Below are positions 6,798-14,700 of a stretch of DNA of 23,081 nt, one piece after another. The DNA lies in IMG/VR virus record IMGVR_UViG_3300006990_000175, positions 1 to 23,081 of that record. One strand, written 5' to 3'. Below the pieces are notes generated by a model. The model was not told where the DNA came from and did not search any database. It saw only the letters and a list, made by a program, of their open reading frames with translations. Each line of letters begins with the position of its first letter. Position 1 is the first letter of the stretch. Both the position numbers and the translations under genes were made by a program. Origin of the DNA: a virus.

Positions 6798-7183
6798 AGC
6801 GTGGCAATCGCAAGGCAGGGTTCCGGTCTAACTTCGAGTTAGGCATAGCGAAAAAACTCAGCAGCAAAAAAATTTTGTACGAATATGAGAGCCTACGACT
6901 TACGTACGTGCCCAAGCCCCGCACCTACACGCCAGACTTTCATCTTACCAAGCAGAACATAATCATCGAAGCGAAGGGCTACTTCGACAAGGGTGACCGT
7001 GTTAAGATGCTTCTGATCAAGGAGCAGCATCCTGACTTGGACATTCGTATTGTTTTCCTGAATGCACGGAATAAGATTTACAAGGGAAGCAAAACCACGT
7101 ACGGTGCGTGGGCAGAGAAGAATGGATTCAAGTGGGCAGAGGGTTCGATCCCAGAGGAGTGGCTAAAAGATGACAACGATTGA
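6794..7183 (+). CDS. Endodeoxyribonuclease I (Holliday junction resolvase), T7 gp3 type
   Basis: A 129-aa enzyme of the T7 endonuclease I family, which resolves branched replication intermediates and degrades host DNA. Active-site residues can be aligned with T7 Glu20, Asp55, Glu65 and Lys67: here Glu15 (SNFELG), Asp48 (YTPDFH), Glu59 and Lys61 (IIEAKGY). The spacing of the last pair is identical, and overall length is a little under the 149 residues of T7. The open frame runs 36 codons further upstream, but the ATG at 6794 with AGGA about 8 nt before it gives the normal N-terminus. It overlaps both neighbours by a few bases. Confidence 0.88.
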   Translation: MKRGNRKAGFRSNFELGIAKKLSSKKILYEYESLRLTYVPKPRTYTPDFHLTKQNIIIEAKGYFDKGDRVKMLLIKEQHPDLDIRIVFLNARNKIYKGSKTTYGAWAEKNGFKWAEGSIPEEWLKDDND

Positions 7184-7514
7184 TGAGGGTGAATTCGAAA
7201 AGGCAACCCTGATGCCTAACCGCTGGTATATTATCCTGCGTAAGATAGACGAGGAAAGCTTCCAAGTGTCTGCGTACGATACGACCACAGACGACGACGA
7301 AGAGTTCTACGAGGCCGGTACGATTGTCACGAACGGCATGATGGAACTCCTAGAGTCTGACTTCGATAGAGTGATGGAAGCAGGCTTGGCGCGGCTGGCC
7401 TTCGAGAACGTCAAGGAGAAGATGCTTGACGAGGTGGACAACGACAACGGCCCCGTCGTAAAGCACGAAGACGGTACGAACATAGTTAAGATAGATTTTG
7501 GTAAGACGCAATGA
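7170..7514 (+). CDS. Acidic hypothetical protein (114 aa)
   Basis: Begins MTTIDEGEFEKATLMPNRWY and is strongly acidic, with a run TTDDDEEFYE in the middle. A probable small beta domain (residues about 15-55) is followed by a helical region and a short final strand. No family recognised. It overlaps endonuclease I by 14 nt and the MazG-like gene by 4 nt (ATGA). The high negative charge could suit a DNA mimic or binding partner of a nuclease, but that is speculation. Confidence 0.6.
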   Translation: MTTIDEGEFEKATLMPNRWYIILRKIDEESFQVSAYDTTTDDDEEFYEAGTIVTNGMMELLESDFDRVMEAGLARLAFENVKEKMLDEVDNDNGPVVKHEDGTNIVKIDFGKTQ

Positions 7515-7846
7515 TCAAAGAGAACTGGACCCTCAACAACTATCAGATGCAGGCTCGTGAGTTTGCCATCTACCCAGAAGACATGAAGATCACCTACCCC
7601 ACTCTGGGCCTAGCCGGTGAGGCAGGCGAGGTGGCAGACAAGGTGAAGAAGGTCTACCGCGACGGGCGTGACGACTCGCGGTTCAAGGGAGAGATAGCAA
7701 AAGAGATCGGTGACGTTCTCTGGTATTGCGCTGCCCTCGCAGATGATCTAGGGTTTTCTTTGCAGCAGATTGCAGAGATGAATATGTACAAGCTGAAGTC
7801 TCGCAAGGCTGCTGGTAAGATACAGGGTGATGGAGACAACAGATGA
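7511..7846 (+). CDS. MazG-like nucleotide pyrophosphohydrolase
   Basis: A 111-aa all-alpha NTP pyrophosphohydrolase. The metal-binding signature is ExxE at 37-40 (GEAGEVADK) followed by ExxD at 65-68 (KEIGDVLWY), as in the MazG/dUTPase-like superfamily. It would hydrolyse a (d)NTP to the monophosphate and pyrophosphate. In phages such proteins are thought to recycle host nucleotides or clean non-canonical ones; the exact substrate cannot be read from the sequence. Single-domain length is typical of phage MazG proteins, half of E. coli MazG. It overlaps both neighbours by ATGA junctions and sits next to other nucleotide genes. Confidence 0.85.
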   Translation: MIKENWTLNNYQMQAREFAIYPEDMKITYPTLGLAGEAGEVADKVKKVYRDGRDDSRFKGEIAKEIGDVLWYCAALADDLGFSLQQIAEMNMYKLKSRKAAGKIQGDGDNR

Positions 7847-8124
7847 GACACGACGAATACATGAAGATACGCAACGAGGATTACTTGGGGGAGAAGAGCA
7901 AGGATGTCGATAACGTCAATCACCCGCCACACTATAATCAGGCAGGTATCGAATGCCTTGACGCAATCGCAGCGGCGACAGGCGACGGCTTCCAATACTA
8001 CCTACAGGGAAACATCCTCAAGTACCTCTGGCGGTACAGATACAAAAACGGAATCGAAGACCTCAAAAAGGCACAATTCTACTTGAACAAATTGATCGCA
8101 ACAAAGGAAGATAACAATGAATAA
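7843..8124 (+). CDS. DUF3310 protein (T7 gp1.7-related nucleotide kinase family)
   Basis: A 93-aa protein with the full DUF3310 signature: VNHPPHYN (25-32), GIECLDAI (35-42), then QGNILKYLWRYRYKNG (55-70) and EDLKKAQFYL (72-81). The domain occurs in many phage proteins. T7 gp1.7, which contains it, was shown to be an unusual nucleotide kinase for dGMP and dTMP; whether this small version has that activity is inference. Position between MazG and the reductase fits dNTP synthesis. The N-terminal 20 residues are variable and charged. Confidence 0.85.
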   Translation: MRHDEYMKIRNEDYLGEKSKDVDNVNHPPHYNQAGIECLDAIAAATGDGFQYYLQGNILKYLWRYRYKNGIEDLKKAQFYLNKLIATKEDNNE

Positions 8125-10045
8125 TATGCTACCAACAACCTACCAACAGTTTATACACAAGTCACGCTATGCACGTTGGCTTGATGACGAGGAGCGTCGT
8201 GAGAATTGGGATGAGACTGTCGAACGCTACTTGAAGTTTATGATCTATCAAGTAAAGGGCAAGCATCGGTTTGACATGTCGGCTGACGACATAACAGACA
8301 TTCATGACGCAATCATAAGCCAAGAAATTATGCCGTCTATGCGGGGCATGATGACAGCAGGCTCTGCTCTCTCAAGGGACAACATCTGCGGCTATAACTG
8401 TAGCTACATCCCTGTGGACAGCCCCCGCTCGTTCGACGAGTGCATGTACATCCTGATGTGCGGCACGGGTGTCGGCTTCTCTGTGGAGCGTGAGAACGTG
8501 GACAAGCTGCCTGTAATCAGTGACGCTATGCACGAGACAGACACAGTGATACGTGTGGGTGACTCCAAGCCGGGGTGGGCCAAGTCTCTGCGTGAACTGA
8601 TTGCGCTGCTCTACGCTGGGCAGATTCCTCAGTGGGACCTGTCTGCTGTCCGTCCGTCCGGTGCGCGGCTCAAGACGATGGGTGGCAGGGCATCCGGCCC
8701 CGGACCCCTAGATGATTTGTTTCACTTCACAGTCGAACTGTTCAAGAAGGCACAGGGCCGTCGCCTCTTCCCCATCGAGTGTCACGACCTGATGTGCAAG
8801 GTCGGTGAAATCGTAGTCGTTGGGGGCGTACGTCGCTCTGCTCTCATCTCCCTCTCGAATCTCAACGACGATCAGATGGCACATGCCAAGTCTGGTGCGT
8901 GGTGGGAGAACGAGGGGCAACGTGCCCTCGCAAACAACTCCGTAGCCTATAAGGGCAAGCCGGAGATGGGTACGTTCATGCGCGAGTGGCTGGCTCTCTA
9001 CGACTCGAAGTCAGGTGAGCGGGGCATCTTCAACCGTGATGCAGCAGACAAGCAGGTCGCCCGCAATGGACGCCGTGAGACGGGGCACATGTGGGGCACG
9101 AACCCCTGCTCTGAGATCATCCTGCGTCCCTATCAGTTCTGCAACCTGTCAGAGGTGGTCGTGCGTGAAAGCGACACGCTGGAGTCCCTGAAGCGCAAGG
9201 TGCGCCTCGCTACGATCTTGGGCACCCTACAGTCAACCCTAACCGATTTCAAATATCTGAGGAAAGTATGGCGGGACAACACAGAAGAAGAACGCCTCTT
9301 GGGCGTATCCTTGACTGGTATCATGGATCACTCAATTTTATCGAAGACCGTCGATTCCCCTCGTTGGCTCGAAGAGATGAAGCAAGTCGCCGTAGAGACG
9401 AATCGCAAGTATGCAAAGATGCTTGGAATCCCACAGTCCGCTGCCATCACCTGTGTCAAGCCATCGGGCACTGTGTCTCAACTCGTAGACGCCGCTAGTG
9501 GTATCCACGCCCGTCACAATGACTACTACATTCGTACGGTGCGCGGAGACAACAAGGACCCCCTGACACAGTTCCTCAAGGAGCAGGGCGTGTACAGTGA
9601 GGCGTGTGTGATGAAGCCCGACTCGACGACTGTCTTCTCGTTTGCTATGAAGTCACCGGAGGGTGCCGTCACACGGACACAGATGACAGCCATAGAGCAG
9701 CTTGAGTTGTGGAAGACATACGCTATACACTGGTGTGAACACAAGCCGTCTGTGACCATCACAGTCAAGGAAGATGAGTGGATGGACGTGGGTGCGTGGG
9801 TGTATGAGAACTTCGACGTGGCATCAGGTGTATCCTTCCTGCCGCATTCGGATCACACCTATCAGCAGGCACCCTATCAGGACATCGAAGTCGATGACTA
9901 CTTGGAGTGGCAGCACGAGCGGGGCAGTTTGATTATCGACTGGACTGCACTGTCAGAGTACGAGAAGGAAGACAACACATCCGGATCACGTGAACTGGCG
10001 TGTACTGCGGGCGTGTGTGAAGTCGTCGATCTCAATGCCGCCTGA
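8117..10045 (+). CDS. nrdJ: Class II (adenosylcobalamin-dependent) ribonucleoside-triphosphate reductase
   Basis: A 642-aa reductase converting ribonucleotides to deoxyribonucleotides with a B12-derived radical. Key residues align with the Lactobacillus leichmannii enzyme: N329-P-C331-S-E333 matches Asn406/Cys408/Glu410, Cys342 is exactly 11 residues later like Cys419, Cys95 (NCSY) fits Cys119, and the C-terminal pair Cys629 and Cys634 (ACTAGVC) matches Cys731/Cys736. The cysteine that forms the thiyl radical and both redox pairs are therefore intact. It is about 100 residues shorter than the bacterial enzyme (739 aa). No activase or small beta subunit lies beside it, as expected for class II. 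The phage would depend on host cobalamin and thioredoxin. The start overlaps the DUF3310 gene by 8 nt. Confidence 0.93.
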   Translation: MNNMLPTTYQQFIHKSRYARWLDDEERRENWDETVERYLKFMIYQVKGKHRFDMSADDITDIHDAIISQEIMPSMRGMMTAGSALSRDNICGYNCSYIPVDSPRSFDECMYILMCGTGVGFSVERENVDKLPVISDAMHETDTVIRVGDSKPGWAKSLRELIALLYAGQIPQWDLSAVRPSGARLKTMGGRASGPGPLDDLFHFTVELFKKAQGRRLFPIECHDLMCKVGEIVVVGGVRRSALISLSNLNDDQMAHAKSGAWWENEGQRALANNSVAYKGKPEMGTFMREWLALYDSKSGERGIFNRDAADKQVARNGRRETGHMWGTNPCSEIILRPYQFCNLSEVVVRESDTLESLKRKVRLATILGTLQSTLTDFKYLRKVWRDNTEEERLLGVSLTGIMDHSILSKTVDSPRWLEEMKQVAVETNRKYAKMLGIPQSAAITCVKPSGTVSQLVDAASGIHARHNDYYIRTVRGDNKDPLTQFLKEQGVYSEACVMKPDSTTVFSFAMKSPEGAVTRTQMTAIEQLELWKTYAIHWCEHKPSVTITVKEDEWMDVGAWVYENFDVASGVSFLPHSDHTYQQAPYQDIEVDDYLEWQHERGSLIIDWTALSEYEKEDNTSGSRELACTAGVCEVVDLNAA

Positions 10046-10185
10046 TGGAGCGGCTGTCAATACTGCTAGACAAGATATTCGGGCGGTTCTTTGAAGTGAA
10101 GGAACCTCCCAAGTATCTGTCAGGAAAGAGGAAGAAGACGGATGAAGGAAAAGAAAAAGCCACCCCTCGTGTGGAAGAGAGGTGA
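10045..10185 (+). CDS. Small hypothetical protein with amphipathic N-terminus (46 aa)
   Basis: The ATG shares a base with the reductase stop (TGATG). The product begins MERLSILLDKIFGRFFEVKE, an amphipathic helix with one hydrophobic face, and continues as a highly charged Lys/Glu tail. No family recognised. The tight coupling to the reductase stop is the main reason to call it. The N-terminal helix could touch a membrane or a partner protein; nothing more can be said. Confidence 0.45.
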   Translation: MERLSILLDKIFGRFFEVKEPPKYLSGKRKKTDEGKEKATPRVEER

Positions 10186-10279
10186 CGGATGGGTTCAGTA
10201 CGATCCCCATCCCCACCATCCCTGCTATGAGGAGTGGATGCTGAAGCGTGAGAAGTATGAGCAAGAAAATAAATCCTGA
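10142..10279 (+). CDS. Small hypothetical protein with His-rich motif (45 aa)
   Basis: A 45-codon ORF in another frame, starting inside the previous small gene (44-nt overlap) and ending 23 nt inside the GIY-YIG gene. The sequence contains GWVQYDPHPHHPCYEEW, with three His and a Cys in a short stretch, a possible metal site. A purine-rich AGAGGAAGAAG lies just upstream of the ATG. The specific aromatic and His pattern looks like a real protein rather than noise, but the length keeps confidence moderate. Confidence 0.5.
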   Translation: MKEKKKPPLVWKRGDGWVQYDPHPHHPCYEEWMLKREKYEQENKS

Positions 10280-10790
10280 AAAATACACGCGATCTCAGGC
10301 TATTTTTGAGGATGGAGACTGGTGGTATTACAGTCCCAGCGGATATAGGCAGCGAGTAGAAACTCACGCCGCAAAGAACAAGAACAGGATGTATGTAAAC
10401 GGAAGGTACGTACCTTCCTCCCACCCTCTCCATCGTCCGGGAAGATACAAGTCTCTGGATGACGCATGGTCTCACGAGAAGATCGAAAGCACGAAGGAGG
10501 GTGAGGTGTATGCCATCACCAATCCAGCGTGGCCTGAGTGGATAAAGATCGGCAAGGCAGTCAGGGCGGATGACCGCCTCAACGGCTATCAGACTTCATC
10601 CCCACACAGAGACTACGAGATTCTTGCGCGTATCTCTGTGGACAATCGGCACGAGAAAGAACTTGAAATGCACAAGCGTTTCGAGGACAATGCCAGTGAC
10701 CGCAAGGGTGAGTGGTTCAAGACCGACGAGTCCACAGCAATTCTTTTATTCCTAGAGGAAACCGATGCTACAAGTAAAGATAACTCCTGA
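10257..10790 (+). CDS. GIY-YIG nuclease-like protein (T5orf172/MUG113 type)
   Basis: A 177-aa protein. Residues about 82-155 form a T5orf172-type GIY-YIG domain: VYAIT (84-88), IKIGKA (96-101), Arg107 followed by LNGYQTSSP, then His139 and the terminal GEWF (151-154) with the putative metal-binding Glu152. The N-terminal part has MYVNGRYVPSSHPLHRPGRYK (45-65), which looks like a separate small DNA-binding or structural module. In other phages such proteins are thought to be nucleases, some of them mobile. The ATG at 10257 is preferred to a GTG at 10248, although the ribosome binding site is weak. It overlaps both neighbours, so it is part of the cassette rather than a recent free-standing insertion. 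Confidence 0.75.
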   Translation: MSKKINPEKYTRSQAIFEDGDWWYYSPSGYRQRVETHAAKNKNRMYVNGRYVPSSHPLHRPGRYKSLDDAWSHEKIESTKEGEVYAITNPAWPEWIKIGKAVRADDRLNGYQTSSPHRDYEILARISVDNRHEKELEMHKRFEDNASDRKGEWFKTDESTAILLFLEETDATSKDNS

Positions 10791-11253
10791 GATCATAGCC
10801 CGCGCTAAAAAGAAAGCTGCCACTGTAGGCAATCTACAGGGCAGCATCACGGGTAGCTTGAGTCATGTTGTCGGCGCGATAGGCGAGATCATCGTGGCTG
10901 ACGCTATGGGTGCAGACCAGTCGAACACCTACGACTATGATTTGGTGAGGGACGGGGAGCGGATCGACGTGAAAACGAAACGCTGCAATACCCGTCCCTT
11001 TCCACACTACGATTGTTCGGTGGCTGCACACGGGGCCAAACAGGATTGCGACAGTTATGTGTTTGTACGCATCCTGACCGATTCATCGCAGGCGTGGATA
11101 CTGGGCAAGATTCCGAAGCAAGACTTCTACACGAAGGCAACGAAATACCAAAGGGGCGACGTAGACCCCGCAAACGGCTTCACGTTCAAGGCCGATTGTT
11201 ACAATCTACCTATTAGTGAGTTGTCTGATGTCAAACAAAGCGTCTCTGTTTAA
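10765..11253 (+). CDS. PD-(D/E)XK-like nuclease candidate
   Basis: A 162-aa protein. The motif YDYDLVRDGERIDVKTKR (56-73) gives Asp59 ... Asp68-x-Lys70, and Glu41 (AIGEIIVAD) stands on a preceding helix. This order, an acidic helix residue then Asp, then (D/E)xK on a strand, is that of restriction-endonuclease-fold proteins. A basic helix (IARAKKKAAT) lies near the N-terminus. Four cysteines (74, 84, 95, 145) are scattered without a clear zinc pattern. The ATG has AGAGGAA just upstream, inside the GIY-YIG gene. Substrate unknown: DNA nicking or host-DNA breakdown is possible. Confidence 0.6.
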   Translation: MLQVKITPEIIARAKKKAATVGNLQGSITGSLSHVVGAIGEIIVADAMGADQSNTYDYDLVRDGERIDVKTKRCNTRPFPHYDCSVAAHGAKQDCDSYVFVRILTDSSQAWILGKIPKQDFYTKATKYQRGDVDPANGFTFKADCYNLPISELSDVKQSVSV

Positions 11254-11443
11254 GTTCGAAGCGAACCTCCTTACCAATGGGAAGGTCGAGTTGCTCTGTG
11301 AATCCGTGAGGCCCGAAGAGTTCGAGGGTGTGATCAACAACGGCCTGCCGGAGTATGACGGGGCACACTCCATAGCAAGCCTGTTGCGATACTTGAAGTC
11401 TTGGTCAGATGAGGCAATAGATAAGTCAGCCAGATATATCTAG
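11228..11443 (+). CDS. Hypothetical protein (71 aa), last gene of the rightward cassette
   Basis: Begins MSNKASLFKFEANLLTNGK and ends DKSARYI. It appears to be a small alpha/beta domain with a C-terminal helix (SIASLLRYLKSWSDEA). No family recognised. It starts 26 nt before the end of the previous gene in another frame. Its TAG stop lies in a CTAG that is also the stop of the convergent gene on the other strand, so no spacer or terminator separates the two cassettes. Confidence 0.6.
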   Translation: MSNKASLFKFEANLLTNGKVELLCESVRPEEFEGVINNGLPEYDGAHSIASLLRYLKSWSDEAIDKSARYI

Positions 11444-11757
11444 CGCATCTTCTTCTTGGCCATACCGCCATACATCATCTTGCCCTTGCCGTCTGCGGCA
11501 AAGTCAGGGACCATCTCACCGGCTTTGTTCTTGACCATGTTTAGCTTGCCGCCGCCTGCCATCATCTTCGGACCCTGCATCATCGTATTCTGCATCTGAT
11601 TCTGCTGGCCCTGTGTGGCTGTCATCATGCCCCCCGCTTGAGCCTTCTTGCGGGTTTTCTTTTTGGTGGTAGCCATGCCGCCGTACATCATAGGCTTACG
11701 CTTTGCAGCCCCGCCGTACATCATGCCCTTGCGTTGGCCGTTGGTGTATGTTTTCAT
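11440..11757 (-). CDS. Met/Lys-rich MMYGG-repeat protein (105 aa)
   Basis: A very unusual 105-aa product, last in the leftward virion cassette. By hand count it has 19 Met, 18 Lys, 4 Arg and only 3 acidic residues, with no Cys or Trp. The pentapeptide MMYGG occurs at 12-16, 23-27 and 94-98, twice followed by MA and a basic cluster (TTKKKTRKK; KKKMR). The centre is Gln/Met-rich (43-70). Overall it should be disordered or weakly helical and strongly cationic. The start is MKTYTNG, one base after the TAA of the 1654-aa gene, with GAGG upstream; 11 extra codons in the open frame would overlap that gene. Similar MMYGG proteins occur, to my recollection, near structural genes of other marine phages, but no function is known to me. 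DNA binding in the virion is possible. Confidence 0.75.
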   Translation of the reverse strand: MKTYTNGQRKGMMYGGAAKRKPMMYGGMATTKKKTRKKAQAGGMMTATQGQQNQMQNTMMQGPKMMAGGGKLNMVKNKAGEMVPDFAADGKGKMMYGGMAKKKMR

Positions 11758-11758
11758 C

Positions 11759-14700
11759 TTAGTCGTCCTCTTCTTCCTCTGGGAGTTCAAGTAATTGATC
11801 TAGGTATTGTCTGCCTTCTTCACCAAGCTGACCCAGTTCGGATATCACGAAGTCTATGGTCATGTTTGAGGCTATGTCCAGATCAGCCTTAGTCATTTGA
11901 TCCGGGTACTTCATAAGTTTTAGCATAACTTCTGCGTTTTCTTTGTTGCCCGCTGCAAGCTTCATCATGTTCAAGCCTGCCTGCATAGCAAGGTTCACTG
12001 CCAGTTCGGCTGTTACGTATTGCGGGCTGACCATGCGACGTGCAAGGTTGAATCCTCGTGCCATGATGTTGCCCGGAGTCATAGGACTTACGATGTTCTT
12101 TATCTTAGGGTCTATGCTTTCAGCGATAGACCTTGCACCGGCAGCGTACGCATTTTCTTCGCTTAGAAGGTCTGCCATATCTGATACGTATTGAATATGT
12201 TCTTCGTCCATGATCCCAGAAAGAATCTGGCGAACATTATCTCTTTCGAGAGCAGCGGTCAGCATCTCAGGATTGTACATGGCGTGGTTGGTAAATTCCT
12301 TGCCGTTCATGCCTACGCTCTTGGCACCTGCCACGGGAGCATAACCAGCGTACTGCATCATACCATTTATAATGAGATAATTGACTCCTTTTCTTAGAAC
12401 GTCTTCAGTATTATACGTGGCACCATCCACTGTAGTAAACGTATCTCCCAGCTTTGTGGCTATGGCAGTCAAGAAGTTACTCATGGTGTCAACATCACCA
12501 TTTACAACCATGTTTTCAAAGAAGGACTGGGGGTTTGTGTCACCCTGAAATCTAGTGATCAACTTTACACCATCATCCACTTCTTTTGCGTTCGATAAGA
12601 TTTCAGCCTGTGATGCAGTCAGCTTACTTGTCACCTGTTCTGAGAACTTCTTGTAAGCTTCCAAGACCTCCATGTCGCTTTTAGCTGCGGCTCCTGCATC
12701 CCCAGTCGCTCTTCCGATGATAGTCGCAATGCCCTGCTCTTGTTCGATCATCTTACCGAAGTCTACAAGATAAACAGGCACGACTTTTGTGCTGCCGTCC
12801 TCTAGGGTTACATTTCCGGTAATCTTGAAGATATCCTGAAGTTGATTGAGATTTTCTGCAGCTTCGAAATTGTAGCCGCCGCTCCTAGCTTCAGTTGCTA
12901 CTTGAGTGGCAAGCCTTTCTTCGAGTCCCTTACCTACATTCCTGCCCCATTTTGCGTAGATTAATTCCGTAAGCTGAGAAGACAGAAGGGCAAAGTCTTT
13001 TGCTCCCTGTTCAGTTGACAGATCGAACACGAACTCACTACCTTCTTCTAGGACGATATCACTGAATGACTGGATAAGCTGATTGCGAGTTTTAAGTAGT
13101 TGAGTCAGGGCATCATCTTCACCCCGCATGGCAGCGTTGACGTTTTTTAACAGGCCGTCAAACGCATCAAGAGGAGTGTCGCCCTTGTATGCTATGGTAA
13201 ACAGACGATCAGAAATAACCTCTGGTGGAATTTCTTCTCCAACTGCAACGTCGTCAAAGAAGATAGCTTCTCCAGACTCTGCTCGTTCCATGCTGGCTGC
13301 AAGACCTTCACCCTTCTTTTCGACAGCTATAACAGGTCCGTCTTGTGACTTGTATATCCTAGTAAGCGGGCCACCTACACGAAGCTTATCAAACCACTCT
13401 GCTTGATATGTTTGTCTAGCTGCTTTCCATTGATCAGCAAACTCTTGGCCCATGCCATCTCGAACCGTAGCCTCTACCTGTGTAGCGTAGTCAGCATAGC
13501 GGGATGCGAGTCCCTCGTCTCCTGTGCGGACAGCGTAGTCACGGAATGCTGCATATACGTCCATTACTTCGCCGGGTGACGCTAGAAGGTCAGGAGCCTC
13601 TATGCCAAGCTTTTGTTGATTCTCAGGATTCATGTAGAACATCAGGATGTCGAGGGGCTTCAGTTCACCTTCTTTGCCCAAGTACAGATCACCAGCCTTC
13701 TCATTTGTGTGTAGCTTATATAGAGCGTTGTAGCCGTCACCTTCCATAGATTCTAGGGAACGTGCCGCCATTCTGTTTGCCGCACGGTATACCTGCTTGC
13801 CCAAAGTGCCAACAAAGAAACGTGAATTTTTTGCAAAGAATGCCTGTAGGCCATCCCCTTCTGGGGCGTACTCCATCAAGTCAAGAATCATCTTGTTGAT
13901 AGGAATGCTTGTGCCTGCTTCTTCGGCCATCTTGTCGAGAGGAATAAAGTCTCTCTTCGCCAAGTCCTTCATTCTTTTGAGTCTGTTCTGGATACTCAAC
14001 TCAAATTGCTGACCCACCAGTTTGAGATGCTTTACGTCGTTTCTACGGAATAGGGCTATGTTTGCAGCACGATCAGCAAGAAGATTCCTGTTCGTCTCGT
14101 ATTGTTGGTTAAGCGTCTGAAGTATGTCTACGTCATCTCCCAGACTTTTTAGTTGCAGTTCGTCCAAGCCCTCTATCAAGCCCGCTGGCATAGGAGTGTT
14201 GGGATCACGTATGACAGCAGTCTTGAAGTCCATAATTTGCTGGTTTAATACCGCTCTGTCCTTGTTGAGAAACTTAGTGGACTCTGTTAGGGAAGCCTCC
14301 ATAGCTGCAATATATCTGTTCACCTCTCCCGGATCAAACAGGTCAGTCTTTCCCGCTACCATCTCACGGAGGTTCTTCACAAGGAGGGCTGTCTTACCAT
14401 TGCCTTTCTCAATCATGCGCTGATTTGCGGCCATCTCTGACAGCTTGTCGAGACTGCCAGAATCCATAGCATTAACTTCGAGGCCAGCAAGGCGATTAGC
14501 AGAACGAAGCCATCCGATGTTTGACTGGATAGCAAATTCTTCTTTGAGAATTTTTCTCATAGCCTCGCGTTCTTTGTCATCCTCAAACTGCCCAATCAAA
14601 AACGCAGTTCTATTCTGCGACTTCTCCATCGCAGTAACTACCTGATCTAAGCCTTCGTCATCAAGGGAACCGGCGATCCTCCCTACGTACTTCAATGCAG

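Noticed and set aside
11758-11790. 11-residue N-terminal extension of the MMYGG protein
   Set aside because: It would overlap the end of the 1654-aa gene; the ATG at 11757, directly after that stop, fits the spacing seen throughout the operon.
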